The translations under genes and the position numbers were made by a program. 64,000 bases of DNA from the NCBI RefSeq assembly GCF_004168035.1, contig NZ_SDPU01000027.1:49220-113219 (forward strand). The letters run 5' to 3'. Shown here one piece after another: positions 40,554 through 48,885 of the stretch. The DNA is from Nocardioides iriomotensis. GTDB lineage: Bacteria; Actinomycetota; Actinomycetes; Propionibacteriales; Nocardioidaceae. The notes beneath the pieces were generated by a model. It worked only from the letters and a program-made list of their open reading frames with translations, was not told the DNA's origin and ran no database searches. Numbering within the stretch: position 1 is the first letter of the stretch; each line of letters starts with the position of its first letter.

Positions 40554-41960
40554 ATGGTGACACCGATGGATCCGACGTCCGCGGCGTTCATGCTCGCCGA
40601 GAACCGCAACCAGCCCATGCACGTGGGCGGGCTGCAGCTGTTCCGGCGGCCCGACGACGCCGGACGCACCTTCGTCCGGGACTTCTACCAGGACATGATC
40701 CAGGAGCGGGAGCTCTCGCCGCTGTTCCTCAAGCGGCCGCAGCGGTCGCTCGCCACCGCCGGCCAGTGGGTGTGGACCGAGGACACCCAGTTCGACATCG
40801 AGCACCACGTCCGGCACAGCGGGCTGCCCAAGCCCGGCCGGGTCCGTGAGCTGCTCGAGCTGTGCTCGCGCCTGCACGGCACCCGGCTCGCCCCGGAGCG
40901 ACCGCTGTGGGAGGCGACCGTCATCGAGGGCCTGCGTGACGGCCGGATGGCGATGTACACCAAGATGCACCACGCCCTCGTCGACGGTGTGTCGTCGATG
41001 CGGCTGCTGCAGAGCGTGCTGTCCACCGACCCGGACCGCCGCGAGATGCCTCCGCCGTGGGCGGTGCAGCCGGCCGCACGGGGCGTCGCGCCCGAGCCCG
41101 CGAGCACCGACCACCACCTCGCGGACCTACCGGCCAGCGCCTTCCGCCAGGCCCTCGGGATCACGGCGGACGCCGCCGGGATCGCGGGCGCGCTGGCCCG
41201 CACCGTCTCGCGCGGCGTGCGCAACGAGACCTCGGCGCTGTCGTTCTACGCGCCGCGCACGATCCTCAACACGAACATCACCGGCTCGCGGCGGTTCGCC
41301 GCCCAGGACTGGCCGATCGAGCGGCTGCGGGGAGTCGGCAAGGCGACCGGGACGACCATCAACGACGTCGTGCTGGCGATGGTCAGCGGGGCGATGCGCA
41401 CCTACCTCACCGAGCTCGGTGCCCTGCCCGACACCGGCCTGGTCGCGATGGTCCCGGTCGGCCTCAACGCCAAGCAGGCGCAGAACGCGTCCGTCGACGG
41501 CGGCAACGCGGTCGGCGCGGTGATGGTCAAGCTCGGGACCGACCTCGCCGACCCGGCCGACCGGCTGCGCGCGGTCCACCGGTCCATGACGGACGGCAAG
41601 GAGGCGCTCGGCACGATGACGCCCTTGCAGATCCTCGCGATGAGCGCGATCGGCCTGGCCCCGGCCGTGCTCCCGCCGCTCCTCAGGATGAGCGGCTTCA
41701 CGCGGCCGCCGTTCAACCTGATCATCAGCAACGTGCCGGGGCCGCGGGTGCCGCACTACTACAACGGCGCCGAGCTCGTCGGCATGTACCCGCTGTCGAT
41801 CCCGATCCACGGCATGGCGCTCAACATCACCTGTACGTCGTACGCCGGACGGATGGGCTTCGGCCTCACCGGCTGCCGGCGCACCGTCCCGCGGCTGCAG
41901 CTGCTGCTCGCCCACCTCGACCACGAGCTGTCCGCGCTGGAGTGCGCCGCCGGCCTGTAG
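40554..41960 (+). CDS. Wax ester synthase/diacylglycerol acyltransferase (WS/DGAT)
   Basis: A 468-aa acyltransferase that should join acyl-CoA to a long-chain alcohol or diacylglycerol to form storage lipid. The catalytic HHxxxDG motif is MHHALVDGVSS at about residue 144, and the C-terminal NVPGPRVPHYYNGAELVGMYPLSIPIHGMALNI is a second family hallmark. Length is normal for bacterial WS/DGATs. AGGGGG lies 6 nt before the ATG; the gap to the divergent metalloprotease gene is 205 bp and holds no other gene. Confidence 0.9.
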   Translation: MVTPMDPTSAAFMLAENRNQPMHVGGLQLFRRPDDAGRTFVRDFYQDMIQERELSPLFLKRPQRSLATAGQWVWTEDTQFDIEHHVRHSGLPKPGRVRELLELCSRLHGTRLAPERPLWEATVIEGLRDGRMAMYTKMHHALVDGVSSMRLLQSVLSTDPDRREMPPPWAVQPAARGVAPEPASTDHHLADLPASAFRQALGITADAAGIAGALARTVSRGVRNETSALSFYAPRTILNTNITGSRRFAAQDWPIERLRGVGKATGTTINDVVLAMVSGAMRTYLTELGALPDTGLVAMVPVGLNAKQAQNASVDGGNAVGAVMVKLGTDLADPADRLRAVHRSMTDGKEALGTMTPLQILAMSAIGLAPAVLPPLLRMSGFTRPPFNLIISNVPGPRVPHYYNGAELVGMYPLSIPIHGMALNITCTSYAGRMGFGLTGCRRTVPRLQLLLAHLDHELSALECAAGL

Positions 41961-41987
41961 CACGACCCCCGGCTCGCGGGGCCAGGG

Positions 41988-42131
41988 TCAGAGGACGAGC
42001 AGGGCGACGTACGCCAGCATCGCGAGCAGCGCCACGACCGCGGCGACCCGCACCCACCCCGGGGTGGTCGGCTCGCGGGTGGGGTCGGGCGAGACACCAC
42101 GCAGCTCACGGGGCACGTCGTCGTCGCTCAT
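41988..42131 (-). CDS. Small single-pass membrane protein
   Basis: A 47-aa protein: a 26-residue acidic/Pro N-terminal tail followed by one hydrophobic segment (VRVAAVVALLAMLAYVALLVL) reaching the C-terminus. No family recognised. Support comes from a good TAGGCT -10 6 nt before the ATG (42138-42143), codon usage like neighbours, and its position between two real genes. It faces the WS/DGAT gene tail to tail. Too short for confident function. Confidence 0.6.
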   Translation of the reverse strand: MSDDDVPRELRGVSPDPTREPTTPGWVRVAAVVALLAMLAYVALLVL

Positions 42132-42156
42132 GCCCCGAGCCTAAGCCCGGCGACGG

Positions 42157-42816
42157 TCAGATCGCGCGGGTCACCGTGATGGTGGAGTTGGTGCAGCCCG
42201 AGGCGAGCGACTGGATCGCGGACTTCTCGGCGCTGTCGACGGTCAGCCGCCACCGGATCTTCACCGCGACGAACTCGCGCAGGTAGCGGCACGTGTCGTA
42301 CTGCGGCATCCACTCGGCCGGGTCCTGGTCACCCTTGGCCTGGTTGACGTTGTCGGTGACGCCGACGAGAGAGCGGTAGTCGCCGAGGTCGTTGGCGTAG
42401 GACTGGCGCTGCGCCGACGTCCAGCTCCGTGCGCCGGAGTCCCACGCCTCGGCGAGCGGCACCATGTGGTCGATGTCGACGTCGCTGGTGTTCGTCCACG
42501 ACACGCGGTCGTAGTAGGAGAACCAGCGGCCGCCGGACAGGCTGCACCCGGAGCTGACGGTGACCGGGTCGTCGGCCTCCGCGATCAGCACCTCGTTGCG
42601 GGTGCTGCAGCCGTCGCCGTCGGCGTCGATCCAGTGGTTGAACAGGGTGCGGTCGTAGCCGGTGCGGACCTCGCTGGCGACGGGCAGGTCGGAGATCGCG
42701 GTGAGGAACGGAGCCGAGTACGACTCCGCGGCCTCGGCGGCGGGCGCCGGCTGGACGGTCAGGGCCGCGGCGACCGGCAGGGTGAGCAGAAGCAGGCGGG
42801 TCAGACGGTTGCGCAT
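42157..42816 (-). CDS. Secreted HNH (DUF1524-type) nuclease
   Basis: A 219-aa protein with a Sec signal peptide (cleavage likely after AEAAE, about residue 31). The nuclease core is WTNTSDVDIDHMVPLAEAWDSGA (about residues 108-130), where DIDH is the metal-binding His-Asp pair, with NQAKGDQDPAEWMPQYDTCRYL (about residue 155) giving the Asn and His/Tyr part of the HNH site. Four cysteines allow two disulphides. Such secreted nucleases may scavenge DNA or phosphate or act against competitors. Upstream is a dyad at 42897. Confidence 0.85.
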   Translation of the reverse strand: MRNRLTRLLLLTLPVAAALTVQPAPAAEAAESYSAPFLTAISDLPVASEVRTGYDRTLFNHWIDADGDGCSTRNEVLIAEADDPVTVSSGCSLSGGRWFSYYDRVSWTNTSDVDIDHMVPLAEAWDSGARSWTSAQRQSYANDLGDYRSLVGVTDNVNQAKGDQDPAEWMPQYDTCRYLREFVAVKIRWRLTVDSAEKSAIQSLASGCTNSTITVTRAI

Positions 42817-42896
42817 GATGAGGTCCTCATCCCGAGAGGCGAAACCTGGCGCGCTCACGCTGCCGGAGCAGGACCCCCGGCGCACCACGCGCGGCG

Positions 42897-42912
42897 GTGC
42901 AGGGTTCTGCAC
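42897..42912. promoter_or_regulatory. Short dyad upstream of the HNH nuclease gene
   Basis: GTGCAG-GGTT-CTGCAC, 6-bp perfect arms. It lies 81 bp before the nuclease start; it may be an operator or a hairpin in its leader. Confidence 0.3.
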
Positions 42913-42996
42913 TGCACGAACCTGCGGGCTCCCGCTCCCCCGGGAACGCCGGTCACCCTGGCCGCGTCGTCACGCCCGGCGACCTGGCGCGGGCCC

Positions 42997-43002
42997 TAGG
43001 GT
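42997..43002 (+). promoter_or_regulatory. -10 element of the cupin gene
   Basis: TAGGGT, 6 nt before the ATG at 43009, no ribosome binding site; leaderless pattern. Confidence 0.45.
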
Positions 43003-43008
43003 CGAGCC

Positions 43009-43515
43009 ATGTCGTACCCCGAACCCCGCTACCACGGCGACTCCGGCGAGCCGGACACCAACGTCTTCCGGGCCGTCGACCACGTTCCGGACCTCGCCAA
43101 CGACCAGGCCGGCTCGTCCGTGCACTACCTGGCGACCGGGCAGATGACCGGGGGCGACTTCGGCCTCTACCGGTGGAACATGGGCCCCGGTCCCTCCGGA
43201 CCGTCGCCACACTTCCACCGCACGATGACCGAGTCGTTCTTCGTGCTCGACGGCACCATCTCGCTCTACGACGGGGACGGCTGGAAGGACGCGACGGCCG
43301 GGGACTTCCTCTTCGTGCCGGCCGGCGGCCTCCACGGCTTCCGCAACAACTCGGGCGAGCCCGCCTCGATGCTGATCCTGTTCACGCCCGGCGGGCCGCG
43401 CGAGGCGTACTTCGAGGGGCTGCACCGGATCGCCACCACCGGCGTCCGACCGTCGGAGGAGGAGATGGCGGCGTTCTACCTCGAGCACGACAACATCTGG
43501 GCCGACGTCGACTGA
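43009..43515 (+). CDS. Cupin domain protein
   Basis: A 168-aa single-cupin protein. The metal-binding box 1 is PSPHFHRTMTESFFVLDG (His, His, Glu, about residues 66-84) and box 2 is GDFLFVPAGGLHGFRNN (His, about residue 109). Likely a small dioxygenase, isomerase or ligand-binding cupin; substrate unknown. The start is set by the -10 TAGGGT six bases before the ATG. Convergent with the ABM-domain gene 10 bp away. Confidence 0.82.
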   Translation: MSYPEPRYHGDSGEPDTNVFRAVDHVPDLANDQAGSSVHYLATGQMTGGDFGLYRWNMGPGPSGPSPHFHRTMTESFFVLDGTISLYDGDGWKDATAGDFLFVPAGGLHGFRNNSGEPASMLILFTPGGPREAYFEGLHRIATTGVRPSEEEMAAFYLEHDNIWADVD

Positions 43516-43525
43516 AGGGTTCGGC

Positions 43526-44125
43526 CTAGCGCCGCCAGGGTGCCGGCCGCCCGTGGAGCCACCACTCCAGCCGCTTCGTGAGCTGCGGCAGCACCAGGTA
43601 CGTCATCACCGGCGTCATCAGCACCGTGCTGGTGAGCACCCGCGCGACCAGCGGCAGGTCCGGCACCACCCGGGCCAGCGCCCACGACACGAGCAGGCTC
43701 AGCGGGAAGAACGCGAACCAGATCATCACCGCCTGCTTCCAGCGCGGTGGCGCGGCGGGCATCGGCCGCAGGTCCTCGACGTCGTCGACCTGCGGCTCGT
43801 CGAACCAGCCCTCGATGCCGGTACGCCGCTCCTTGCGCGACTCCCCCACCAGGCCCTGGGCGGAGTCGAGCCACCAGCGCCGCTGCGACGAGGCCTCCCA
43901 GCCGGCGAGCGACTCCGCGGAGTCGAACCGGTAGAGCATGTGCCACTCGTCGGACCGGGTGCTCGGGCGCACCCAGCCGGAGCCGAGGAAGCCCGGGAAG
44001 CGCTCGGCCAGGGTGAACCCGGCCTGGATCCACGCCAGGATCTGGTCGGCGTGCTCGGGGTCCACGTGCCGGGTCACCGAGACGGTGACCGGCAGGGTGG
44101 CCGTGGCCTGGGAGGACTGGCTCAT
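43526..44125 (-). CDS. ABM-domain protein with two membrane segments
   Basis: A 199-aa protein. Residues 12-100 form an antibiotic-biosynthesis-monooxygenase-like ferredoxin fold (VTVSVTRHVDPEHADQILAWIQAG, GSGWVRPSTRSDEWHMLYRFDSAESLAGW). After a linker, two hydrophobic segments (residues 130-150 and 158-180) place the ABM part on the cytoplasmic face or lumenal side. Short basic tail ends the protein. A TAGCCT -10 lies 7 nt before the ATG. The same architecture occurs in other actinobacteria; function unknown. Confidence 0.8.
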   Translation of the reverse strand: MSQSSQATATLPVTVSVTRHVDPEHADQILAWIQAGFTLAERFPGFLGSGWVRPSTRSDEWHMLYRFDSAESLAGWEASSQRRWWLDSAQGLVGESRKERRTGIEGWFDEPQVDDVEDLRPMPAAPPRWKQAVMIWFAFFPLSLLVSWALARVVPDLPLVARVLTSTVLMTPVMTYLVLPQLTKRLEWWLHGRPAPWRR

Positions 44126-44168
44126 GCCGTCCAGGCTAGGGATGGCAACGCGGGCCGCCGACGTCGCG

Positions 44169-47100
44169 TCAGTCCTCGAGCAGCGCGCGTACGTCGTCCT
44201 CGGTGAGCGCGCCGGTCGGCACCCCGTCGCCGTCGACGACCTGCGCGAACAGCGCGGCCTTGCGCGCCTTGAGCTCCATCACCTTCTGCTCGATGGTCTG
44301 CTCGGCGACGAGCCGGTAGACGTTGACCGGCCGGTGCTGGCCGATGCGGTGCGCCCGGTCGACCGCCTGCGCCTCGACGGCGGGGTTCCACCACGGGTCG
44401 AGCACGAAGACGTAGTCGGCCTCGGTGAGGGTCAGCCCCACACCACCGGCCTTGAGGCTGATCAGGAACACCGGGTCGTCGCCCTGCTTGAAGCCGTCGA
44501 TCGCGGCGGCCCGGTCGCGGGTGCTGCCGTCGAGGTAGCTGCTCGCGATCCCCTCGCGGTCGAGCCGGGCGCGCACGCGGGCGAGGTAGGAGGTGAACTG
44601 GCTGAACACCAGTGCGCGGTGCCCCTCGTCGGCGAGCTCGGCGAGGTGGTCGACGAGCACGTCGAGCTTGGCCGAGCCGACGGCGGCGTACTCCTCGTCG
44701 TCGACGAGCGCCGGGTCGAGCGCCAGCTGACGCAGCCGGGTGAGCGACCGGAAGATCGCGATGCGGTGCTTGTCGAAGTCGTCGACGAGGCCGAGGACGT
44801 GCTGCCGCTCGCGCTGCAGGTGGGTGTCGTAGACGCGGCGGTGCCGGGGCGTCAGCCGGACGTCGAGCACCTGCTCCTGCTTGTCGGGCAGGTCGGCGGC
44901 GACGAGGTCCTTGGTGCGCCGCAGCAGGAACGGCCGGATGCGCCGCCGGAACCGGTCGAGGACGTGCCGGTCGCCGAGCCGCTCGACGGGGACGGCGACG
45001 GACTCCTGGAAGCGCTGCGGGTGCGGGTAGAGGCCCGGCGCGACGATCGAGAGCAGCGACCAGAGCTCCATGAGGCGGTTCTCGAGCGGCGTGCCGGTGA
45101 GCGCGAGCCGGAAGGGTACGTCGAGCCGGCGGACCGCCTGGTAGGTCTTGCCGAGGTGGTTCTTGACGGTCTGCGCCTCGTCGAGGACCAGCCCGCCCCA
45201 CGCGTGGGCGAGGTAGCCGTCGACCTCCATGCGGTAGAGCGTGTAGGAGGTGATGACGACGTCGGCGCCGGCGCAGACCTCGTCGATTGACGCCCCGCGA
45301 CGCGCCTGGGACTCGGTGACCGTGCGCACGACGAGACCCGGCGTGAATCGGGCCGCCTCGTGGGCCCAGGTCGACACCACGCTGGTCGGGGCGACGACGA
45401 GGAAGGGCGCGGCGCCCCGGGCGCGGGCGTGCGCGACCAGCGCGAGGGTCTGCACGGTCTTGCCGAGCCCCATGTCGTCGGCCAGGATCCCGCCGAGCCC
45501 GGCCTGCTGCAGGAACGCGAGCCAGCGGAAGCCGTCTCGCTGGTAGGGCCGGAGATCGGCCTCGAGGGTGTCGGGCGGGTCGATCTCGGGCAGCTCGTCG
45601 ACCGCGCGCAGCGCCCGGGCCGCCTCGGTCCAGCGGGCAGCCTGCTCGTCGACGATCCCGACCTCTGCGAGCTCGTCCCAGAGCCCGAGGTCGTGGGTGC
45701 TCAGCCGCACCAGGTCGGGCTGCTGCTCGTGCAGGTCGCCGGCGGCGTGCACGAGCTCCGCGAGGTGGGCGAACTCCGGCCGGTCGACCGCCACGTGGAC
45801 GCCGGTGCGCAGGATGACGCGCGGCTCGCCCCGGGTGAGCGCGGCGAGCAGGGTGGCGAGGGCGAGGCTGTCGCCGTCGACGCTGATCACCACCTCGAGG
45901 TCGAGCCAGTCGGTGCGGTCGTCGGTGTCGTCGGCGCCCTCGCCGCCGGCGTCCGGATCGCGCGCGGCGAACCGCACGACCGGGGCGGTGCGCGCCTCGC
46001 GGTAGTCGGGACGGGCGCCGACCTCGGTGATCTCGACCTGCTCCGCCTCGGCGAGCTTCTCGAGCCCGGGCAGCACCTCGACGGCGAAGTCGATCGCCTC
46101 GACCCCGGTGAGCACCTGCTCGCCGACGAGGCCGCGCTCGCGGAGGTGGGAGCGGCAGAGCCGGTGCACGGCCGCCTCGTCGAGGTCGAGCCGGTCGAGG
46201 ATCGCCTGCTCGTCGGCGGGTCGGCGGAAGCCGCGCAGCCCGCGCGACTCGCCGAGGGCGTAGACGCGGTCGGTCTCGCCGACGCGGTAGCGCCAGGACC
46301 AGGCGAGCTCGACCCGCTCGACCGACACCCAGGTGACCTGCAGCGCCAGCCGGGGCCGGGCCGGCTCGGGCAGGTCGACCGAGCCGTCGGAGGACACGAC
46401 CGGGACGTGGCGGCGCAGCCGCGGGAGGTACTCGGTGAGCAGGTCGTCGCGGTCGGCGGCCGGCACGAGGAGGGTGTCGCCGGCGCTCAGCAGGCGGCGT
46501 ACCTCGGGGCCGAGGCCGCGCGAGAGCGGCGCGAGAGTGAGCACCCAGCCGGTGGGCGGGTCGGCCGGCGACCAGGCGGCGACGCCGTGGCCGGCCTGGC
46601 CGGCGGAGGCGCCGTCGCCGAGCAGGTCGAGGTCGCTCGCGGCGAACCACTCGTCGTCGACCCGGACACCGACGCCGAGGTGGGCGTCTCCCGCGTCGGA
46701 GGTGTTGACGTCGAGCTCGACGGTGACCGGCGCGTGGTGCAGGTCGACCCGGGCGACGCCGTTGCCGGGCACGAGCACGACGCCGGCGTCGCGGGCGCGC
46801 CGGAGCAGCGGCCACAGCGACGGGCCGAAGCCGGCCAGCGGCAGGTGCGACTCGGAGCCGAAGTAGGTCTGGCGGGAGGCCGCGCGGTAGGCGGCGAGCA
46901 GCTCGCCGAGCACCGCGACCTGGGCGGGCGGGCAGCCTTTGCGGGTGTCGAGGTAGGGCACGTCCTGCCAGGTCGCGCCGGACTTGATCCAGTTGTCGCG
47001 CGCGCCCCGGACCAGCGGCCGGAGCCGCAGCGTGCCCCGCACCGGGGCACTGACCCGCGACCAGGAGCGGAATGCCGCCGTGCTGCTGGTGCGGCTCAGC

Positions 47101-47528
47101 TCGACCTGCAGCGCGAGCGGCGTGGCGTGCTCGGCCGGCCGGTCCTCGGCGTCGAGCTCGTCGAGGACGGAGGTGAGCCGGCGCTCCCAGTCGCGGCGGC
47201 CGTCGGCCACCGCGGCGGCGACGTGCTCGCGGCGGACCACGAGGAGCGCGGCGAGGGCGTGCTTGCACCCGTCGCCGACCGGGCAGCTGCAGCGGCTGTA
47301 GACCCAGACGCCCCGCTCGGCGGTGCCGACGGCGACGTAGGTCTGGTACGGCACCGACGTGGACCCCGCGACTTTGCCGCGGATGTCGAGGTCGCCCTCG
47401 GCGTCGATCTCGTGGTGGACCTCGATCACCAGCCCGCGGTCGGCGTAGTCCACCGCCCGGTCGTAGGTGACCGCCCCGAAGCGTCGGCTGAGGGCTTCCT
47501 CGTCGAGCGCCAGGGAGAGGTCCACCAC
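44169..47528 (-). CDS. SNF2-family helicase with N-terminal SWIM zinc finger
   Basis: A 1119-aa Snf2/Rad54-type ATPase. A SWIM zinc finger is at the N-terminus (CSCPVGDGCKHALA, about residues 80-93), as in many bacterial Snf2 proteins. The motor has Walker A DDMGLGKTVQTLALV (about residue 680), DExx variant LVLDEAQTVKN (about residue 790), and the C-terminal lobe with motif V LKAGGVGLTL and motif VI AVDRAHRIGQ. Probably remodels protein-DNA or protein-RNA complexes, perhaps RNA polymerase. A TAGGGT -10 lies 6 nt before the GTG, with no ribosome binding site. Confidence 0.92.
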   Translation of the reverse strand: MVDLSLALDEEALSRRFGAVTYDRAVDYADRGLVIEVHHEIDAEGDLDIRGKVAGSTSVPYQTYVAVGTAERGVWVYSRCSCPVGDGCKHALAALLVVRREHVAAAVADGRRDWERRLTSVLDELDAEDRPAEHATPLALQVELSRTSSTAAFRSWSRVSAPVRGTLRLRPLVRGARDNWIKSGATWQDVPYLDTRKGCPPAQVAVLGELLAAYRAASRQTYFGSESHLPLAGFGPSLWPLLRRARDAGVVLVPGNGVARVDLHHAPVTVELDVNTSDAGDAHLGVGVRVDDEWFAASDLDLLGDGASAGQAGHGVAAWSPADPPTGWVLTLAPLSRGLGPEVRRLLSAGDTLLVPAADRDDLLTEYLPRLRRHVPVVSSDGSVDLPEPARPRLALQVTWVSVERVELAWSWRYRVGETDRVYALGESRGLRGFRRPADEQAILDRLDLDEAAVHRLCRSHLRERGLVGEQVLTGVEAIDFAVEVLPGLEKLAEAEQVEITEVGARPDYREARTAPVVRFAARDPDAGGEGADDTDDRTDWLDLEVVISVDGDSLALATLLAALTRGEPRVILRTGVHVAVDRPEFAHLAELVHAAGDLHEQQPDLVRLSTHDLGLWDELAEVGIVDEQAARWTEAARALRAVDELPEIDPPDTLEADLRPYQRDGFRWLAFLQQAGLGGILADDMGLGKTVQTLALVAHARARGAAPFLVVAPTSVVSTWAHEAARFTPGLVVRTVTESQARRGASIDEVCAGADVVITSYTLYRMEVDGYLAHAWGGLVLDEAQTVKNHLGKTYQAVRRLDVPFRLALTGTPLENRLMELWSLLSIVAPGLYPHPQRFQESVAVPVERLGDRHVLDRFRRRIRPFLLRRTKDLVAADLPDKQEQVLDVRLTPRHRRVYDTHLQRERQHVLGLVDDFDKHRIAIFRSLTRLRQLALDPALVDDEEYAAVGSAKLDVLVDHLAELADEGHRALVFSQFTSYLARVRARLDREGIASSYLDGSTRDRAAAIDGFKQGDDPVFLISLKAGGVGLTLTEADYVFVLDPWWNPAVEAQAVDRAHRIGQHRPVNVYRLVAEQTIEQKVMELKARKAALFAQVVDGDGVPTGALTEDDVRALLED

Positions 47529-47534
47529 GGCACG

Positions 47535-47540
47535 ACCCTA
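47535..47540 (-). promoter_or_regulatory. -10 element of the SNF2 gene
   Basis: TAGGGT on the minus strand, 6 nt before the GTG start at 47528. Confidence 0.4.
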
Positions 47541-47589
47541 CGACCGGGCACCGACAGCCCGGTGCCGGCGCGTCGAGGGCCGGAACGGG

Positions 47590-48807
47590 TCAGCGGAGCC
47601 GGCCGAGCACCGGGGCGCTCGAGCCGGGGAGAACGCCCGCCGGGTCGGCCGGCAGCAGCAGCTCCCGCCCGACGGCGGGGTCGATGCGGTAGGGCTGGTG
47701 CCGCAGCAGCGCCCCGACCACCCGGCGCAGGCGCGACATCTCGGCCCGGACCGTGACGACCCGGCCCGTGTCGGCGAACAGGTCGTCGGCGAGCTCGGCG
47801 GCGGTCCGGCCCGCGGGGTGCAGCACGAGGGAGACCAGGATCTCGGTGTGCCGGGGGCTGAGCCGTCGCGACCACGAGCCGCTCGGACCGGTCACGGCCA
47901 GCCGCGGGTCCGCCCCGGTGAGGTCGACGACCAGCGAGGAGCTCTGCGCGCTGCCGGGCTCCGGCTCGAGCCGCAGCAGCCAGCCGCCGGGCAGCGCCTC
48001 GGCGGTCGCGGCGCCCAGGGTCGGCAGCCACACCGAGCCCACCGCCAGGTCGTCCGGCAGGGTCACCCGCTCGGGCGCCTCGACCCCGGTGACCGCGGCC
48101 AGGTGCCCGTGCCGGTCCACGACCAGGGCGGGCCCGGCGAGGCGGGCGACGAGCGGGGCCGCCCGGGCCCGCAGCAGGTCGAGCTCGGTGACGTGCTCCT
48201 GGCGGACCTCGAGCTCCGCGACCCGCGCGGCGAGCCGGACCATCGCGAGCGCGCTCGGGTGCATGCCGCGTGACGGCCCGCTGACGTCGACCACGCCGAT
48301 CACGTCGCCGGTCCACGGGTCGTGGACCGGGGCGGCCGCGCAGCCCCACCGGGTGTGCGACTCGACGTAGTGCTCGGCGCCCTGGATCTGCACCGGGCCG
48401 CCCGTCACCAGGCAGGTGCCGATCGCGTTGGTGCCGACGTTGCCCTCGGTCCACGCCGAGCCGCCGACGAAGCCGAGCCGGTCGGCGAGCCGCCGCACGC
48501 CCGGCTTCCCGTCCTGCCACAGCACCCGGCCCTCGTCGTCGGTGAGCACCATCAGCTGGTCGCCGTCGTCGACGGCGGTGCCGAGCGCCCGGCGCAGGTG
48601 CGGAACCAGCGGCCGCAGCCGGCTGGCGGCCCGGCGGCGCTCGATCTCGGACGTGTCGAGCGGGGGTACGTCGGGGTCGGCACCCGGGTCGAGCCCGCGG
48701 GTGCGCATCCGCCGCCAGGACGCCGCGATCACCGGCCGGCTGCGTGCCTCGCCGCCCGCGAGCGCGCGCTCCCGCGCCCGGTGGCGGCCCTGCTCGGCGT
48801 CGGTCAC
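47590..48807 (-). CDS. GAF-domain transcriptional regulator
   Basis: A 405-aa regulator of the GAF (AcoR-like, no AAA domain) type. The N-terminus has ARSRPVIAASWRRMRTRGLDP, typical for this group; a GAF fold spans about residues 55-175 with GSAWTEGNVGTNAIGTCLVTGGPVQIQGAEHYVESHTRWGCAAAPV. A winged-helix-like C-terminus (SPRHTEILVSLVLHPAGRTAAELADDL) closes it. GAGGG sits 6 nt before the GTG. It is divergent from the NTF2-oxidoreductase gene and most likely activates it in response to a small ligand. Confidence 0.85.
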   Translation of the reverse strand: MTDAEQGRHRARERALAGGEARSRPVIAASWRRMRTRGLDPGADPDVPPLDTSEIERRRAASRLRPLVPHLRRALGTAVDDGDQLMVLTDDEGRVLWQDGKPGVRRLADRLGFVGGSAWTEGNVGTNAIGTCLVTGGPVQIQGAEHYVESHTRWGCAAAPVHDPWTGDVIGVVDVSGPSRGMHPSALAMVRLAARVAELEVRQEHVTELDLLRARAAPLVARLAGPALVVDRHGHLAAVTGVEAPERVTLPDDLAVGSVWLPTLGAATAEALPGGWLLRLEPEPGSAQSSSLVVDLTGADPRLAVTGPSGSWSRRLSPRHTEILVSLVLHPAGRTAAELADDLFADTGRVVTVRAEMSRLRRVVGALLRHQPYRIDPAVGRELLLPADPAGVLPGSSAPVLGRLR

Positions 48808-48885
48808 GTGCAACCCTCTGCAACTCTGGCGGTCCCGGCCGCCCCGCGGTGTGCTGCTCGTCACAGCGTAGTGAAGGAGCCACCG

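Noticed and set aside
48809..48824. TGCAAC direct repeats as an operator
   Set aside because: Two 6-bp copies only, next to the regulator's ribosome binding site; too short to claim as a feature.
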